The translations under genes and the position numbers were made by a program. This document shows positions 47,473-58,698 of a DNA stretch of 64,000 nucleotides, in pieces. Within the stretch, counting starts at the first letter, position 1. The number at the start of each line of letters is the position of its first letter. Origin of the DNA: Heterocephalus glaber (lineage: Eukaryota > Chordata > Mammalia > Rodentia > Bathyergidae); assembly GCF_000247695.1 (NCBI RefSeq), contig NW_004624781.1, positions 14,322,241 to 14,386,240 on the forward strand. The letters are read 5' to 3'. The notes beneath the pieces are model-generated. The model was given only the letters and a program-made list of their open reading frames with translations, had not been told where the DNA came from and did no database searches.

Positions 47473-47684
47473 ACTTACAATGCATTCGCTTATTTGGCCA
47501 GCCCTGGTACCCACACAGGTAGTCACAGAATTGCTGACCTGTACTCTTGTGAGAAACCTACTCACTGTCAAGGATTCACGTGCATTTTTCTTCTTTTTAG
47601 CCTCACAGTATCAAGTCAAGATCCTACTTTCCAAAAGCCCCTTTTCTCCCTATTCTTTTCTATGGTTATATTCTTCATCTATGT

Positions 47685-47823
47685 TTTGCTTTGTTTTGTT
47701 GGTTTTCGAGACAGGGTCTCACTATGTGGCCCAGGCTGTCCTCAAACTCACAGTGCTCCTCCTGCCTTGCTCTTCCTCTTCTCTTGGGAGTTGGGATCAC
47801 AGGCATGCGCCACTGCACCCAGT
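47685..47823 (-). mobile_element. B1 SINE
   Basis: 'ttcgagacagggtctcacta', 'caggctgtcctcaaactcac' and 'caggcatgcgccactgcacc', with a short insertion in the 'cctgcctcag' region. Confidence 0.9.
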
Positions 47824-47869
47824 TGATTCATCTGTTTTTTGATGGGGTTCATTTGTAACATCCTGAATT

Positions 47870-48245
47870 TCAGTTTTGTTTTTAATTTACATTCAGCACT
47901 TCCCTCTCTGGGCTTGCAGCCCTGTGAGTTTTGACTGATGCATAGTCAAACGTGCAACGCCACCGTCATGAAACAGAGCATTGTCACCTCCAAATTTCCT
48001 TCTTGTTCCCCTTTAGAATCAATCCCTCCCCACACCCTCTATTTTTGTCCACCACTGATTTGCTTTTGATCCTACAATTTCATTTTTTCCAGAATGTCAT
48101 ATAAATGAATTCCTACAATACGTAGCCTTAGGGGTCTGGCTGCCTTCCCTTAGCAAAATCCATTCATTTTATTCTACAGGTCATGATCCACTGTTCTCAT
48201 TATTATGTTGCTTGGCTTCTCCAGACTTGGCCGTGATGAGTCCTT
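47870..48245 (-). mobile_element. Old L1M-type LINE 3'-end fragment
   Basis: 'cattgtcacctccaaatttc', 'tccaccactgatttgctttt', 'ccagaatgtcatataaatga' and 'atccattcattttattctac' match antisense L1M 3' UTR order. Confidence 0.75.
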
Positions 48246-48755
48246 TCCAGTTGGCCGCTGGGATCTTCTGAGGCCCCAACATTTTCTGAGCATTTCCTTA
48301 CTTTCTGGCATCACAAGCCAGTCCTGGTGCACCCTGTTCTTTCCCTTCCGGGTCCTCTTCTCCGGGGAGTTCAGTGTATCCAGAACAGCTGTTGTCCTGA
48401 GCTGAGAAGGAGGCCAGGGACACGTGTCCGCCACAGTGTCCAGAGAGCGAGGACTTTTCTCATCAGAAAGCCCGAGGTGGGTGACCAAGGAATCAAGCGC
48501 AGACAGGTTTCCACCAGGCATCTGTGGCTTCCTGAGTGTGGGTGTCTGGCCCAGGTTTCCAAACGCGGTGCAGGGCCTGGACTGTCCCTTCTTCATCCTG
48601 GGGTGGTGTCACACTGCCCCTTTACCCAGCTGTCTTCCCACCCCTGCCGGCAGCAATCACATCCAGGTACATTGACCTAACTGGCCAGAGGCTTTATCCT
48701 CAAAGAACCTCAGCCCAGGAACCTGTATCAAAACCATTCAAAACTTTTAAAATCT
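48246..48755. other. Unique noncoding stretch
   Basis: Overlapping frames of 117-140 codons on both strands lack domains. The minus-strand one (48,174-48,596) runs into the L1M fragment. Confidence 0.4.
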
Positions 48756-48757
48756 TT

Positions 48758-48988
48758 TTCCTTGTGTATTGCAGTACTGAGGATGGAACCCAGGGCCTCC
48801 CCGCCTGCTAGGCAAGTGCTCTACCACTGAACTACACTCCAGCACCTCCTCCCCTCACTGATGTTTGGTTTTGTTTTTTGTTTTGAGACATTCTTGTTAA
48901 ATTGCTCAGGCTGGCCTTGAGCTTGAGACCCTCCTGCCTCCGTCTGAGTAGTTGGGATTACAGTCGTGCACCGCCACCACATGGGGCA
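48758..48988 (-). mobile_element. B1-ID composite SINE (B1-dID type)
   Basis: Minus strand: B1 half 48,868-48,988 ('gttttgagacattcttgtta', 'gcaccgccaccacatggggc'), then ID half 48,758-48,845 ('ggatggaacccagggcctcc', 'aagtgctctaccactgaact'). Confidence 0.75.
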
Positions 48989-51655
48989 CTATTTGATGCT
49001 CCTTGCCGACGCAGTTTGCCTGAGGGGAGGCTGAGCCTGTGCTGGGGTTGCCGTGGGAACCTGGAGTCTGGCTTTCAGGCCAGGCCTAGTTAGCAGCTGG
49101 CAGTTAGCGCTGCTTAGGCTCGGAAAGCGGAATGTCTCTTCCTTCAGGTTATGAACAATTGCCCCTGGGGGATTTTACTCACAGAAGAGGTGCTGCTGTG
49201 GCATGGACCCCCACTTGGCCACAGCGGCTGGGAAGGATGGGTAAGGAGAGCTGCTGGCAGCTGTACTCTGAGGAGGACCCGCTGAGGCCACGACTGGGCC
49301 CTGGAAGCCCATGGGGCCTGAGGCAAGTGGCTGTCACGGGTCCAGAGCAGCTGCGGGTACAGGAACTGTCCCCGCACTGCCGGACACCCGGTGCACCCAG
49401 AGGCCCTTTGGGTCACAGCAGTCACTGGGTAGGGCGCAGTGCGCCCCACATCCGGCACCACCCAGAAGCCCTTGCTCCCCAGATCTGCTCCTGCGTGGCC
49501 CATGCTGGTCGGGTGAGACACGGATGGTGGGGTCACCTGACAATTGAAGCTGAACCTCCATAAATACACCACCCCTGACTACAAGGAAAGGTGGGGATCA
49601 CTTTCAAAGCTCCGGACACCATCACGGAGCAAGGAATGTCCAAGGCCTGGGCCTGAGCCTCACTGAGAAGCAGGAACCACTGCTGCTCTGGGTGCCTTCA
49701 CAGTAAAGTGCACGCATCACCCGAAGGCCAGAGCAGCCACCCACGCCCAGACTCGCCCTCCGCTCCTGAGAACACAGCCTCCTCTGGAGGAGGCTGCCCT
49801 TTCTTCCCTCCCTGGAGCATCAGCCAGTTCACTACTCAGGACCAAATCCCTCTTGCCCATCTCCCCTTCAGATCCCCCCAGCTCTTCCCTGCTCACACCC
49901 AGACCCCCTCTCTGTGCCGAGCACAGGGAGGAAGTACCACTTTCAAATATGTCCAGGGCCCCACCAAGCAGAAGGCTGGCATAGCGGGTGCCCCAGAAAT
50001 AGCTGTCACATGAGGAGGGATTATAGAAGCCTGGCATGCTCTGCTTTTCCAGTTCCCTAGGAATTAGGAATTTGGAGCTGTAATCAGAATGAGTTTCATC
50101 AATGTCTGAAATGAAAAGAGAAATCACGTCAACCAGCCTGGGAGACTGATGACCACAATTAATATGTATTCCACTCCGGTGGTGGCATGGCTTTGAAACT
50201 CCTGCCATGAAGCCGCCATGTTTTCCTAGATGGTTATCTGGGGTAGGGGAAGCAAGGTCTTGGCTTGGGGCTATGCTCAGGGGTCAGGCCCAGCCCAGCT
50301 CCCAACAGACCTCAGAAGGGACCCACTGAATGCAGCCTCTGAATCACTCTCACAGTGCTGGGCACATTAGCAGTAATAAATGATTGTTTCAAGTCAGTAA
50401 GTTTAGGGGTTTTTTGTTGTTTTTTAAATTAAATTTATTGGTGCAATTTAGATATACATAACCATCAGATTCATCACTTGAAATTTGTACCTGTCCATGA
50501 TATATCTTAATTCTTATTTGGGATTTTTGTTATGCAGCATAATAGATAACTAATAACTGATACAGGATACTTGATTGCTTGACCCAGATGAGAAATGAGT
50601 CCTGGCAAATTCTGGGACTGGAAATCGAAGTGTTTTACAGCTGTGGCTCACTTAGGGTGGGGAAACATTAGCAAGGCATTGTGAGGTGATTCTGTCCTGG
50701 GGGCACCTCAGACTGTACTTACACTGGCTTCCTTTGAAATCTTCATCCAATCCATTGTAGACTAAAATGTCATTATGCAGCGCATGACTATATTTCAATC
50801 ATTGGAATTTCATTTTCAGGAAAACGAGGGCTTCTCTTTCATCTACACACACTAAGATTGCTCTTCACTGGCCTCTTCCTGGAGTCCACTTAGGGAGTAA
50901 AGCAGGAATAAACTCCAACAGGACATTTTCCTGAGTGGAAATAATTAATTCAATGCTTCCTGAAATAAGGAAGCCATCAGAGACCTATTTTTTGAACCTG
51001 CTAATGAGTCTGGAATTTGTGTTCTGGATGCTGGTTTCAGGAAGGAGTTATGGGCAGTGTAGGAAAGGTCACTCGAAGCAGACTCATTTGGAACAGCAAC
51101 AATGAAAACAAAGGTAATCAAAAGCCAGCCTGGCCCTGAAATGTCACTAGCAGAGGTGAGAGGAGGAAGTCAGACTCGGGCCAGGGAGCTGGGGGCCTGG
51201 GACCAGAGTGGGTGGTGACAGCCGTCCTGGGGCCTCCCGGAGACCTGGCCTCCTGGCCTCCAGCCCGGCATGCCCTGGACACATGCATGCACCCCCGACA
51301 GCTCTGGGGTTGCTCTGAGCAGTGCTTCCCACCTCAAGGCTCTTCCAGGAACTGCCTGGAAGCAAACTGTAGGATTCTTCTTAACAAAGGAAGTGGGGAG
51401 GAGAGAGGGAGGCCTGCTGGTCACCAAAATTTACCCACCACTGACATCATCACTTCCTGCCACCTAAGGACAAGGGCTCCTCCCTCCTCTGAATGCCACT
51501 CAGAATCCCCTCAGGCTTCGGACACAAAAGCTCACAGGCCTGGCACATGACCCAACCTTCTCCAACATGCCCAGCCTTTGCAGGTGTCTCACCTGCCTCA
51601 GGTGCAAATGTTCAAATTTAAACTTTGAGGGGAAGCCTGGGAACTCAATTTCATT
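48989..51655. other. Unique noncoding stretch
   Basis: GC-rich to about 49,560, where overlapping frames of about 140 codons are open on both strands without domains. 50,400-50,560 is AT-rich. 'cattatgcagcgcatgacta' at 50,770 may be the end of a lost DNA transposon. No gene called. Confidence 0.4.
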
Positions 51656-51658
51656 TTC

Positions 51659-51736
51659 TATTTTTTTTTTCTTTTTCATCTTCTTCATCTTCCTCTTCCT
51701 CTTCCTCTCCTCCTTCTTCTCCTTCTTCTTTTTTGG
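51659..51736. repeat. Polypyrimidine tract (CTT/CTCC)n
   Basis: About 75 bases almost entirely C/T on the plus strand, abutting the tail side of a minus-strand B1. Confidence 0.95.
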
Positions 51737-51878
51737 TCTTTTGAGAAAGGATCTCATTATGCAGTTCAGGCTGGCCTTGAATTCACTATGTAGCCCAGGC
51801 TGGCCTCAAACCCTCAGCAATCCTCCTTCCTCAGCCTCTCCAGCGCTGGAATTATAAGCATGCACCTCCACACCAGGT
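51737..51878 (-). mobile_element. B1 SINE
   Basis: 'caggctggccttgaattcac', 'gcccaggctggcctcaaacc' and 'gcatgcacctccacaccagg'. Confidence 0.92.
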
Positions 51879-52515
51879 GATAGGCACCCAGGCTCTGCTT
51901 AAAGCATTGCTCCATGGGAATGCTCGCCATTGGAGAAGCCAGCATGCAAGCCGCCTTGGGCCATGACCCGAGCCATTTCCAAGGTGTGAGCAAGGAAGAA
52001 GCAAATCTGCCTTGATTTTAATCAGGAAACACATTCGAAACATCCCACACGACTTACTTGCCTGTGTCTTGAGTTCAGTTCAAATGCCTTTGACAGAATC
52101 TTTCCCGACCTCCGACTCGGAAGTAACTGCCTTTCCTAAGCCGTGGTGAGCTCAGTCCAGAACCTTCTCTACTTCCTCCTCCTTCACATATTGCGCTTCG
52201 CTCTCTGATGACTCCGTGTCAGGATCATCATTTGGAATTTTTGGTCCATGTGTGGTCATCATTGTCCACGGAAATTAACTTTCTTCTTCCAGAAAGAGTG
52301 GGGAGGCCAGATCCAGGGGGTCACAGGATGGAAGGTGCTCTGCCGGGGAGGAGCCACTGGACAGGAGGTGGGGACCTCTGGACACAGAGGGCAGAGGAGC
52401 CATGAAGAGCCGGCCGCAAGCGGTCTGTGGATGGTACCCCTGACATCCTGCCTCAGACTACCACTTTGCCCGTGGTTTCTGTCTCTTAATTCTTCTTTTA
52501 TTATTTGTTCTTGTT
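51879..52515. other. Noncoding stretch, possible L2
   Basis: 52,070-52,260 resembles a worn L2 3' region. No gene recognised. Confidence 0.35.
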
Positions 52516-52520
52516 TTTAC

Positions 52521-52650
52521 TGGATTTTTTGTTGTTGTTGTTTTGTTTTGTTTTGTTTTGTTTTTTGAGACAAGGTCTCACAGTGTAGCCCAGGCTGCCC
52601 TCAAACTTATGGTGACCCTTCTGCCTCAGCCTCCCAAGCCCTGGGATTAG
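52521..52650 (-). mobile_element. 5'-truncated B1 SINE with (GTTTT)n tail
   Basis: GTT then GTTTT repeats, 'tttgagacaaggtctcacag', 'ctgcctcagcctcccaagcc', ending at 'gggattag'. Confidence 0.9.
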
Positions 52651-53029
52651 TAATTATATTTTTTAACAGATTGTTTGATGTGGAATCCTGAGGCCTGGAT
52701 ACCACAAGAGGTGACTGGTCCCGTTGAAGTCTCTGTCCGTAGGCTCCCCTTGGTGTGTATTTGTCCATCCCCCTCCCCACTGTAGAATATGTTTAAGCCA
52801 CTGCTGGCCCATGCAGCAGGGTTTCTGGCTGCCAGGATTTGTGGCCGTGCCATCCCTGGCCGTGTCACTCTGTCTCTGTTCTGGAAGCAGCCTGGAGCTG
52901 GGACGCAGACACAGGTCACTGCAATGGTCCACTCTTCCAGCTCTGCCTCAGCTTGGTGTCTCCCTCCCCACCATGCTGGCAGTGGTGGCTGCTCAGTGTC
53001 TAGATCTTAACGCATTAATCTGCTCTTGC

Positions 53030-53285
53030 AAGGGTGGGGTAATTAAGACACAATTCATACATTATAAAAATCCACATTTTTTTTTTTTTTGGTACTGGGG
53101 ATCGAACTTGGATCCTTGTGCTTGCGCAGCAGGTGGCAAAACCACTGAGCTAAATCCCCGCCCTAAAATCCACATTTTCAAGTGTACAACTCAGTGCTTT
53201 CCGTCTACTCTCGAGGTTGTGCAGGGAATGTTCCAGAACGTTCCCTGATTCCCATTCCCCATCTCCCGCCCCCCGGGCCCCGGCA
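53030..53285 (-). mobile_element. Old L1M 3' UTR fragment split by ID
   Basis: 'gacacaattcatacattata' and 'aaaatccacatttt' before the ID, 'caagtgtacaactcagtgct' and 'gttccagaacgttccctgat' after it, fit antisense L1M. Confidence 0.6.
53081..53164 (-). mobile_element. ID SINE with perfect 14-bp target duplication
   Basis: 'tactggggatcgaacttgga', 'ccactgagctaaatccccgc'. aaaatccacatttt at 53,067-53,080 is repeated exactly at 53,165-53,178. Confidence 0.97.
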
Positions 53286-53289
53286 CTGC

Positions 53290-54500
53290 TTCATTTACTC
53301 CCTGCTCTGAGAACTTTCCTGTCCTGAGCTCTCATGTGGACCGAATCCCGTGTGGTCTTCGTGACTGGCTTCCTCCACTGAGGGTGGCGAAGGCCTCTGC
53401 CTGCCTTTGGTCCCCCAATACCTGTGGCCAAGGGGGCAGCACAGACCTTCAGGGAGAGACCAGGGAGGAACTTCTATCCAGAGCAGAGGCGGAAGTGACA
53501 GGATGCTGCAGGGCAGCGTGTGAGTTCACACGGGAGAAGGGAGGGGACCAGAGGGGACCTAGACCCAGCCGCTGCTGTCCTGGCTGCGGGGCTGGAGACC
53601 ATGGGTCCTACCCCTAACTCCCTGGCTTCAAATTTATTTTTAGTGACAGACCTTTTGTTTCCACATCAAACATTACCCAGAAACTTCCTGGAGGATTCAG
53701 AGGAAAGCAGAGAGCACCGGGCAAACAGAGTCGCCTGCTCTGAATCCCCGGTCCTCTGTCCCCTTGTCCTTCCCTCCCACGGCTACCAGCAACATCCCTT
53801 CCTCCTTGGTTCAGTTCGAGGGGAAATGGAGAAGCTGAAGTAACAGGGTGGCTCTGAGCCAGGGAGCCAGGGCTGTGGATGCTGGGCAGGGACTCAGGGG
53901 GAGGAAGGTGACAGTGTGTCAACGTGAGGGTGAATTTTAAAAAGTGGAAAGCCCAGAAAATAAGGCAGCCTCATGTGCTGCTGAGGACAGGACAGACCCC
54001 TCTGCTGCCGTGAGAGCCACAGGCTCCTGGGAAAAGGCAGAGGGGTTTCTGGATGGGGTTGAAGAGGTTAAGGCCTCTAACAAAGTTAGAGTTAATTAAA
54101 TCATACCAAATTACAGTAAAGCCTCATTATTTCCATGCTGGTTAATTAAAAATAGTGACTATTTCAAAGCCTCCAACAGGATACCTTAGGACTGTTTAAT
54201 AAAAGCACAAACATAAGCTGAGCCAGGACATGCAAGGTCCCATGGGGGTTGAAGAATTTTTCTTTCTGTTCTTTGGATTTCAAATTAATAAGGTTTTATG
54301 GTAGAGAAGGTTCAGGTGCCTGTAAGCAGCAGACCCAGCAGGATGCTGGCTTCGGGAAACACAGCTCCAGGATAATTAATTTCCTTCCTTGGGCTGAGCA
54401 CCCAGTACAGCTACAGATTCTAAAGAAAATTTCCTTTGTGTGTTAGGAAAATCTAGCTCATCCATAAAAAATCAATTTTTGAGAAGTATTGTGTAGGAGT
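53290..54500. other. Unique noncoding stretch
   Basis: No recognised gene or repeat. Confidence 0.4.
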
Positions 54501-54512
54501 CAGCAACTTTTA

Positions 54513-54672
54513 TTTTTATTCTTTTTGTTTGTTTGTTTTTTAGACAGGGTCTCACTATGTAGCCCAGGCTGGCCTTGAACTCACTATGTAGCCCTAGCTG
54601 GCTCAAACTCAAGGAAATCTTCTTGCCTCAGCCTCACCTGCTGGGATTACAGATAGGCAGCACCACGCCCGG
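54513..54672 (-). mobile_element. B1 SINE with perfect 12-bp target duplication
   Basis: GTTT tail, both duplicated segments, 'ttacagataggcagcaccac'. cagcaactttta at 54,501-54,512 is repeated at 54,673-54,684. Confidence 0.95.
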
Positions 54673-54684
54673 CAGCAACTTTTA

Positions 54685-55437
54685 AAGACAGTGGTAAGCT
54701 GTTGTCGTCATTCACAGCACTGGGCATGGTGTGGAAGGGTCAGGCCTCCTCCTGGCCTTCACTCTATCCAAGATAGCACACGACTTTTCTACCAAATCCC
54801 TCTCTGGGTCTCCTCAAGCTCCCTGCACTGCAGAGGCCGGAAGCCACCTCACCTTTTGTGTGGCCTTGTCTGAGTTTTCTGGGCTGTTTGCTCCTTCCAC
54901 CATAGCTCAGGAAAGGCACAGAGGCCAGCTCCTTTATCTGCTCATTTTCCTTCCCAAACTGGAGTCCCTGCCTGGGCATGGGTGTAGTTAGCCCAGGCCA
55001 TTACTGCCCAGGAGACTCCCAGGAGGACAACTGTCACTCTCAGATCACAAATGGTGGCATAGAAACAAAGGAATGTCTGACTTCGTGCTGCAAGTAGCAA
55101 CTTTAAGATTACAGATACAAAGCATCCTGGGAAAAAGAATTTGACATGAAAACAAGCTGTCTGAGCTTCCTGATCCTGTTGCCTCTTCTTGTTGGCCTGT
55201 GTGAGTCCTTGGTCTGTGAAGACTGAGGGCCACCACAGCGAAGGCCACCCCAGCGAAGGCCACCCCAGAGGAGAGCCACAGTGCTGGAGGCTGAACTCCG
55301 AGCCAGAGTGTTGGCAGCTTCGGTGACTTTTGAGTTGGCCTCCTCATGTGTTCACATGGTGTGTGTGTGAGTGTGCGTGTGTCCTCACCTCTTCATACAA
55401 GGTCACCAGTTATGTCTGATAAGAGTCCACCCATACA
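54685..55437. other. Unique noncoding stretch
   Basis: Contains a 15-bp direct repeat (gcgaaggccacccca, two copies near 55,238-55,267). No gene recognised. Confidence 0.4.
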
Positions 55438-55442
55438 ACCTC

Positions 55443-55860
55443 TGATATGGCTTGTACATAGATGTCCTCCCAAAGCCTCACACTCATTGGTGGAGCTTTT
55501 GGGAGGTGGCTGGATCGTGGGCATGTCATGCTGGATCAGGGTATGCTGGGATTAAAGGTGTAATAACTAAATTGGTTTAGCATAGCCCTGGATGTGTATA
55601 ATGAACCCCACACTAGGCTTGTAGCCTGGATGGAATATAAAGGGACAGAAAGAAAGCAGGTTAGCTGCTTGCTGCTGTTGCTATGCTGCCTCCTGACTAC
55701 CCTGCCATGGACTGTTTCTCCTCCGTCACACCACCCTGACCTGGAGCCAGACAACTACAGATTGAAACCTCGACAAACTGTGAGCTACAACAAACCTTTC
55801 CTCCCTTAATTTGTGGGTATCAGGTATTTTGTCTCAGCAATGAGAAAAGTAACTAAAACA
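55443..55860 (+). mobile_element. Solo LTR, MaLR-like
   Basis: Plus-strand copy of the LTR family: starts 'tgatatggcttgtacataga', has a TATA-like 'gaatataaagggacag' near 55,633, ends 'caatgagaaaagtaactaaa' plus aca. Flanks acctc (55,438-55,442) and acttc (55,861-55,865) are a one-mismatch 5-bp duplication. Confidence 0.8.
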
Positions 55861-56140
55861 ACTTCATTTTTACCTTATACCTCTGAAAAGGCACTGTCAC
55901 CAAATCCCATCACATCCTGGGGCACTGGCTCAGAACTTTACCCTATGAATTCTTTCCATGACACCTAGAGACTAGCAAGATCTCTACACAGACTAGAATT
56001 TAGATTTAATGGCTTGAGGGGGTTTCAAGTTGTTTGTGATATGCAAAACACAAAAATATTAAGAGCTCTTTAAATCTAAATTATTAAATAAGTATTTCTA
56101 CAATATGTCAGCATTATACTGACATATTATTATATTGGTC

Positions 56141-56277
56141 TTGTTTTTGGTTTTGTTTCACTTTGTCTTTTGAGACAGGGTCTCACTGTGTAGTTCAGGC
56201 TGGCCTCAAACTCAAAGCTATTCTTCTGCCTCAGCCTCCCAAGTGCTGGGATTATTGGGGTGCACCACTACACCTAG
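56141..56277 (-). mobile_element. B1 SINE
   Basis: 'ttttgagacagggtctcact', 'caggctggcctcaaactcaa' and 'ctcccaagtgctgggattat'. Confidence 0.92.
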
Positions 56278-56995
56278 CTTAGTCTTATTTGTTGGTGGCC
56301 TAGGTTTCTGTTTTCTTGCAGAGCAACTGCTTATGACATTTTTTGGTTCTGTGTGAGAGCTTGTCTCACTACACGGCAAAACACTTTTATCTGATATCAG
56401 CAACTTTGTAACACTATTAAGTAAGGGAGAGCAATTATTTTTTAGCATTTTAAAATTCTATTAGTTCACTATAGAGTCCATGCCATTGGTATAAAAACAC
56501 TTGGATGTGTGTTCCTTTTTAAGGCATCTCCGAAGCTGTGAGTCACGAAGCTTGTCACTTCCAAAAGAGCCTAGAATCTCTCTTCAGCACCCTGCACTCC
56601 CTGCAGTGTATTCTCTATTACTAGCTCTTCATCACACTAAGACTAGGCTAAGGTTTTGGAGAAAATAAAGGCTGAAATGTGCTGCTGCAGAGCTGTGGGC
56701 CCTCGTCACTGGGCTAAGTCCCATTGGGACGGAGCCCAGGGCTCAGCATGCAGGGCGTGGGCCAAGCTCCTGCAGGCCCAGGTTTGAGGCCATCTCTGTC
56801 CAGCCCTGCTTGTCCTCCTGGGGGAACCAGCTGTGGCCTTGCCTGGGTCCATCTCTGAGAGGCTCCCAACCCCTTTGCTGAGCCCCTGACATATTTCTAA
56901 CTGTCCGAAGTTTAGAAGAAGCCAGCATTTGGATGTTTGGGAGGTTAAGATGAGAATATCTTAACTTGTACTTCACCTGTTTTTTTTTTAATTTA
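56278..56995. other. Unique noncoding stretch
   Basis: No recognised gene or repeat. Confidence 0.4.
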
Positions 56996-56999
56996 GCCA

Positions 57000-57127
57000 T
57001 TTTTTTTTTTTTTTTTTTTTGAGACAAGGTCTTCCCATGTAGCTCAGACTGGCCTCAAACTCACAGTGATCTTCCTGCCTCAGGTTCCCAAGTGCAAGAA
57101 TTACAGGTGTGGACTACCATGCCCAGC
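57000..57127 (-). mobile_element. B1 SINE
   Basis: T20 tail, 'gagacaaggtcttcccatgt', 'gactggcctcaaactcacag' and 'gtgtggactaccatgcccag'. Confidence 0.92.
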
Positions 57128-57557
57128 CAGTTGTTCTCTGAAGGTACTTCCGGGTGCATCACCTTCAAGGTTGTGTGTTGCCAGGGAGGGCATCACAGAC
57201 CTGGGCTCTGGCTGCCCATCACTTCCTCTAACAAGAAAGACCCATTTCCTCGCACGTCTGTGCCTGGGCCTCTGCTGTGACTTCCTGCTCCCCGCTCTGA
57301 GCACCAGTGCCTGGTGTGTGACAGACACCTCTGGGGCCAGGGCAGAGCCAGCACCAGGACTTACCTGGGTCCCAGGCACCCACCTGAACGTCCCCTTCCT
57401 AGGAACCTCAGCCCTCTGACCTCTGACCCTCCACCTTCAGCCCAGACCTGACATCCATCTCATGACATCTCAGGCCACCACCCTGTCCGTGACATCCAGA
57501 TGAGGGCACACAGCATATCAGAGACACCAGGATTCCTTTGTTTCATTTTTGCTTTTG

Positions 57558-57637
57558 TTTTTCCGGTATCAGGATTCCAACTCAGGAGCTCGAGCTCACT
57601 AGGCAGGCACAGTGCCAATGAGCTACATCCCCAGTCC
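57558..57637 (-). mobile_element. ID SINE (diverged)
   Basis: 'ccggtatcaggattccaact' (B-box side) and 'caatgagctacatccccagt' (A-box side). Confidence 0.8.
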
Positions 57638-57877
57638 CTGGATATCAGGATTCTTAAAGGATCTAGCAAGCTCAAGATGTTTTAATGTAGTCCCTGGACT
57701 CAAAAGGTATCGGAAGTAGACAGATCAGTAAATGGACAGGAGCTCACGGGGATTGGTGACACTGGGCTTTTTATTCAGGCATCAGCTGTTGTCCTCACTA
57801 AGCAGGTGGGTGTTTACCAGGCCTCTGTAGACCTAGCAGACACTGGAGCCCTGAGGACGTCCAGCTGTTGTGCAATA

Positions 57878-57891
57878 CTGCCCCCTGGTGG
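57878..57891 (-). promoter_or_regulatory. CTCF-core motif match
   Basis: On the minus strand the sequence reads CCACCAGGGGGCAG, an exact fit to the common CTCF core. It lies in unique DNA 0.4 kb left of the unusual 58-64 kb block. Occupancy cannot be judged from sequence. Confidence 0.6.
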
Positions 57892-58316
57892 TGCTTTCTG
57901 GAATAACCCCTCTTGTACTTCCTACCCAGCCAGCTGTGGACAGACTGAAATGTCAACTTGTGTCACCTCACTGAAAGCAGTGAACACTGGTATTCACCTC
58001 TCTTGGTTTTTATCTCTTTAAAAGGTGAAATATCTTGGATATGTTATGGAAAGGACATTGGACTTGGGAGAGCGACCAAGGCCTTCAGCATTCCCGGGCC
58101 TCAGAGAGGATGTGAATGCCGATGGGATTCTCAGGGTCTTGTGAGCTTGGCGGGCCGAAGGCCTGTGTCCCCTGTCTTTCCTGGCTGAGAGGTGCCAGTG
58201 TTTAGTCCCTTGCCGGCAGTGGCTGAGGTGTGATGCAGGTCACCTGCCTGCAGAGGCAAGAGAGCAATGCCTCTGAGCGTTGAATGCTTCCTCACATGAA
58301 GAATGAGGCCAATGCA

Positions 58317-58440
58317 GCTTCCGGGTGCTGGGACTGGCTGAGCTTCTCTGCCATAGGAGCCTGGGATGGAGGTGGGGAGCTTCCTTCTGGGTGCTGGGAC
58401 CGGCTGAGCTTCACTGCCCTAGGAGCCTGGGATGGAGAAC
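58317..58440 (+). repeat. 66-bp GC-rich minisatellite, about 2 copies
   Basis: 'gtgctgggactggctgagct' at 58,325 recurs as 'gtgctgggaccggctgagct' at 58,391, a period of 66. The same unit, reversed, forms the array at 63,711-64,000. Confidence 0.9.
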
Positions 58441-58627
58441 TTCACACTTATGAACCATCTTCTAGGACCAATTGCAATAACCATATCTAAGTCAAAAATG
58501 CACACCAAGGCATCATTTTTTGCAGCACAGTATGTGTCATCTGTGTGTACAATCTCAATACCCTGGAGTCTGGCACTCGGCTGCTCCTAACGAACAGAAG
58601 AAAAGAGTCAATGATCATCAGATCAAG

Positions 58628-58698
58628 AGGGATCCAACTCAGGACCTTGAACTTGTGAGACAGCCGATGGCACGACTGAGCTAAATCCCTGGCACAAA
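58628..58698 (-). mobile_element. ID SINE (lacking tail)
   Basis: 'agggatccaactcaggacct' and 'cgactgagctaaatccctgg' on the minus strand. No poly(T) is visible. Confidence 0.8.

Larger units (their letters stand above)
57128..58297. other. Unique stretch with ID and CTCF-like site
   Basis: Apart from the ID at 57,558-57,637 and the CTCF-core match at 57,878-57,891, nothing is recognised. No gene called. Confidence 0.4.

Noticed and set aside
48418..48429. Perfect palindrome ggacacgtgtcc with an E-box
   Set aside because: A 12-bp palindrome with CACGTG is not rare enough on its own and lacks promoter context.
48174..48596. 140-codon minus-strand frame
   Set aside because: Runs into an L1M fragment; no domain, and the plus strand is equally open.
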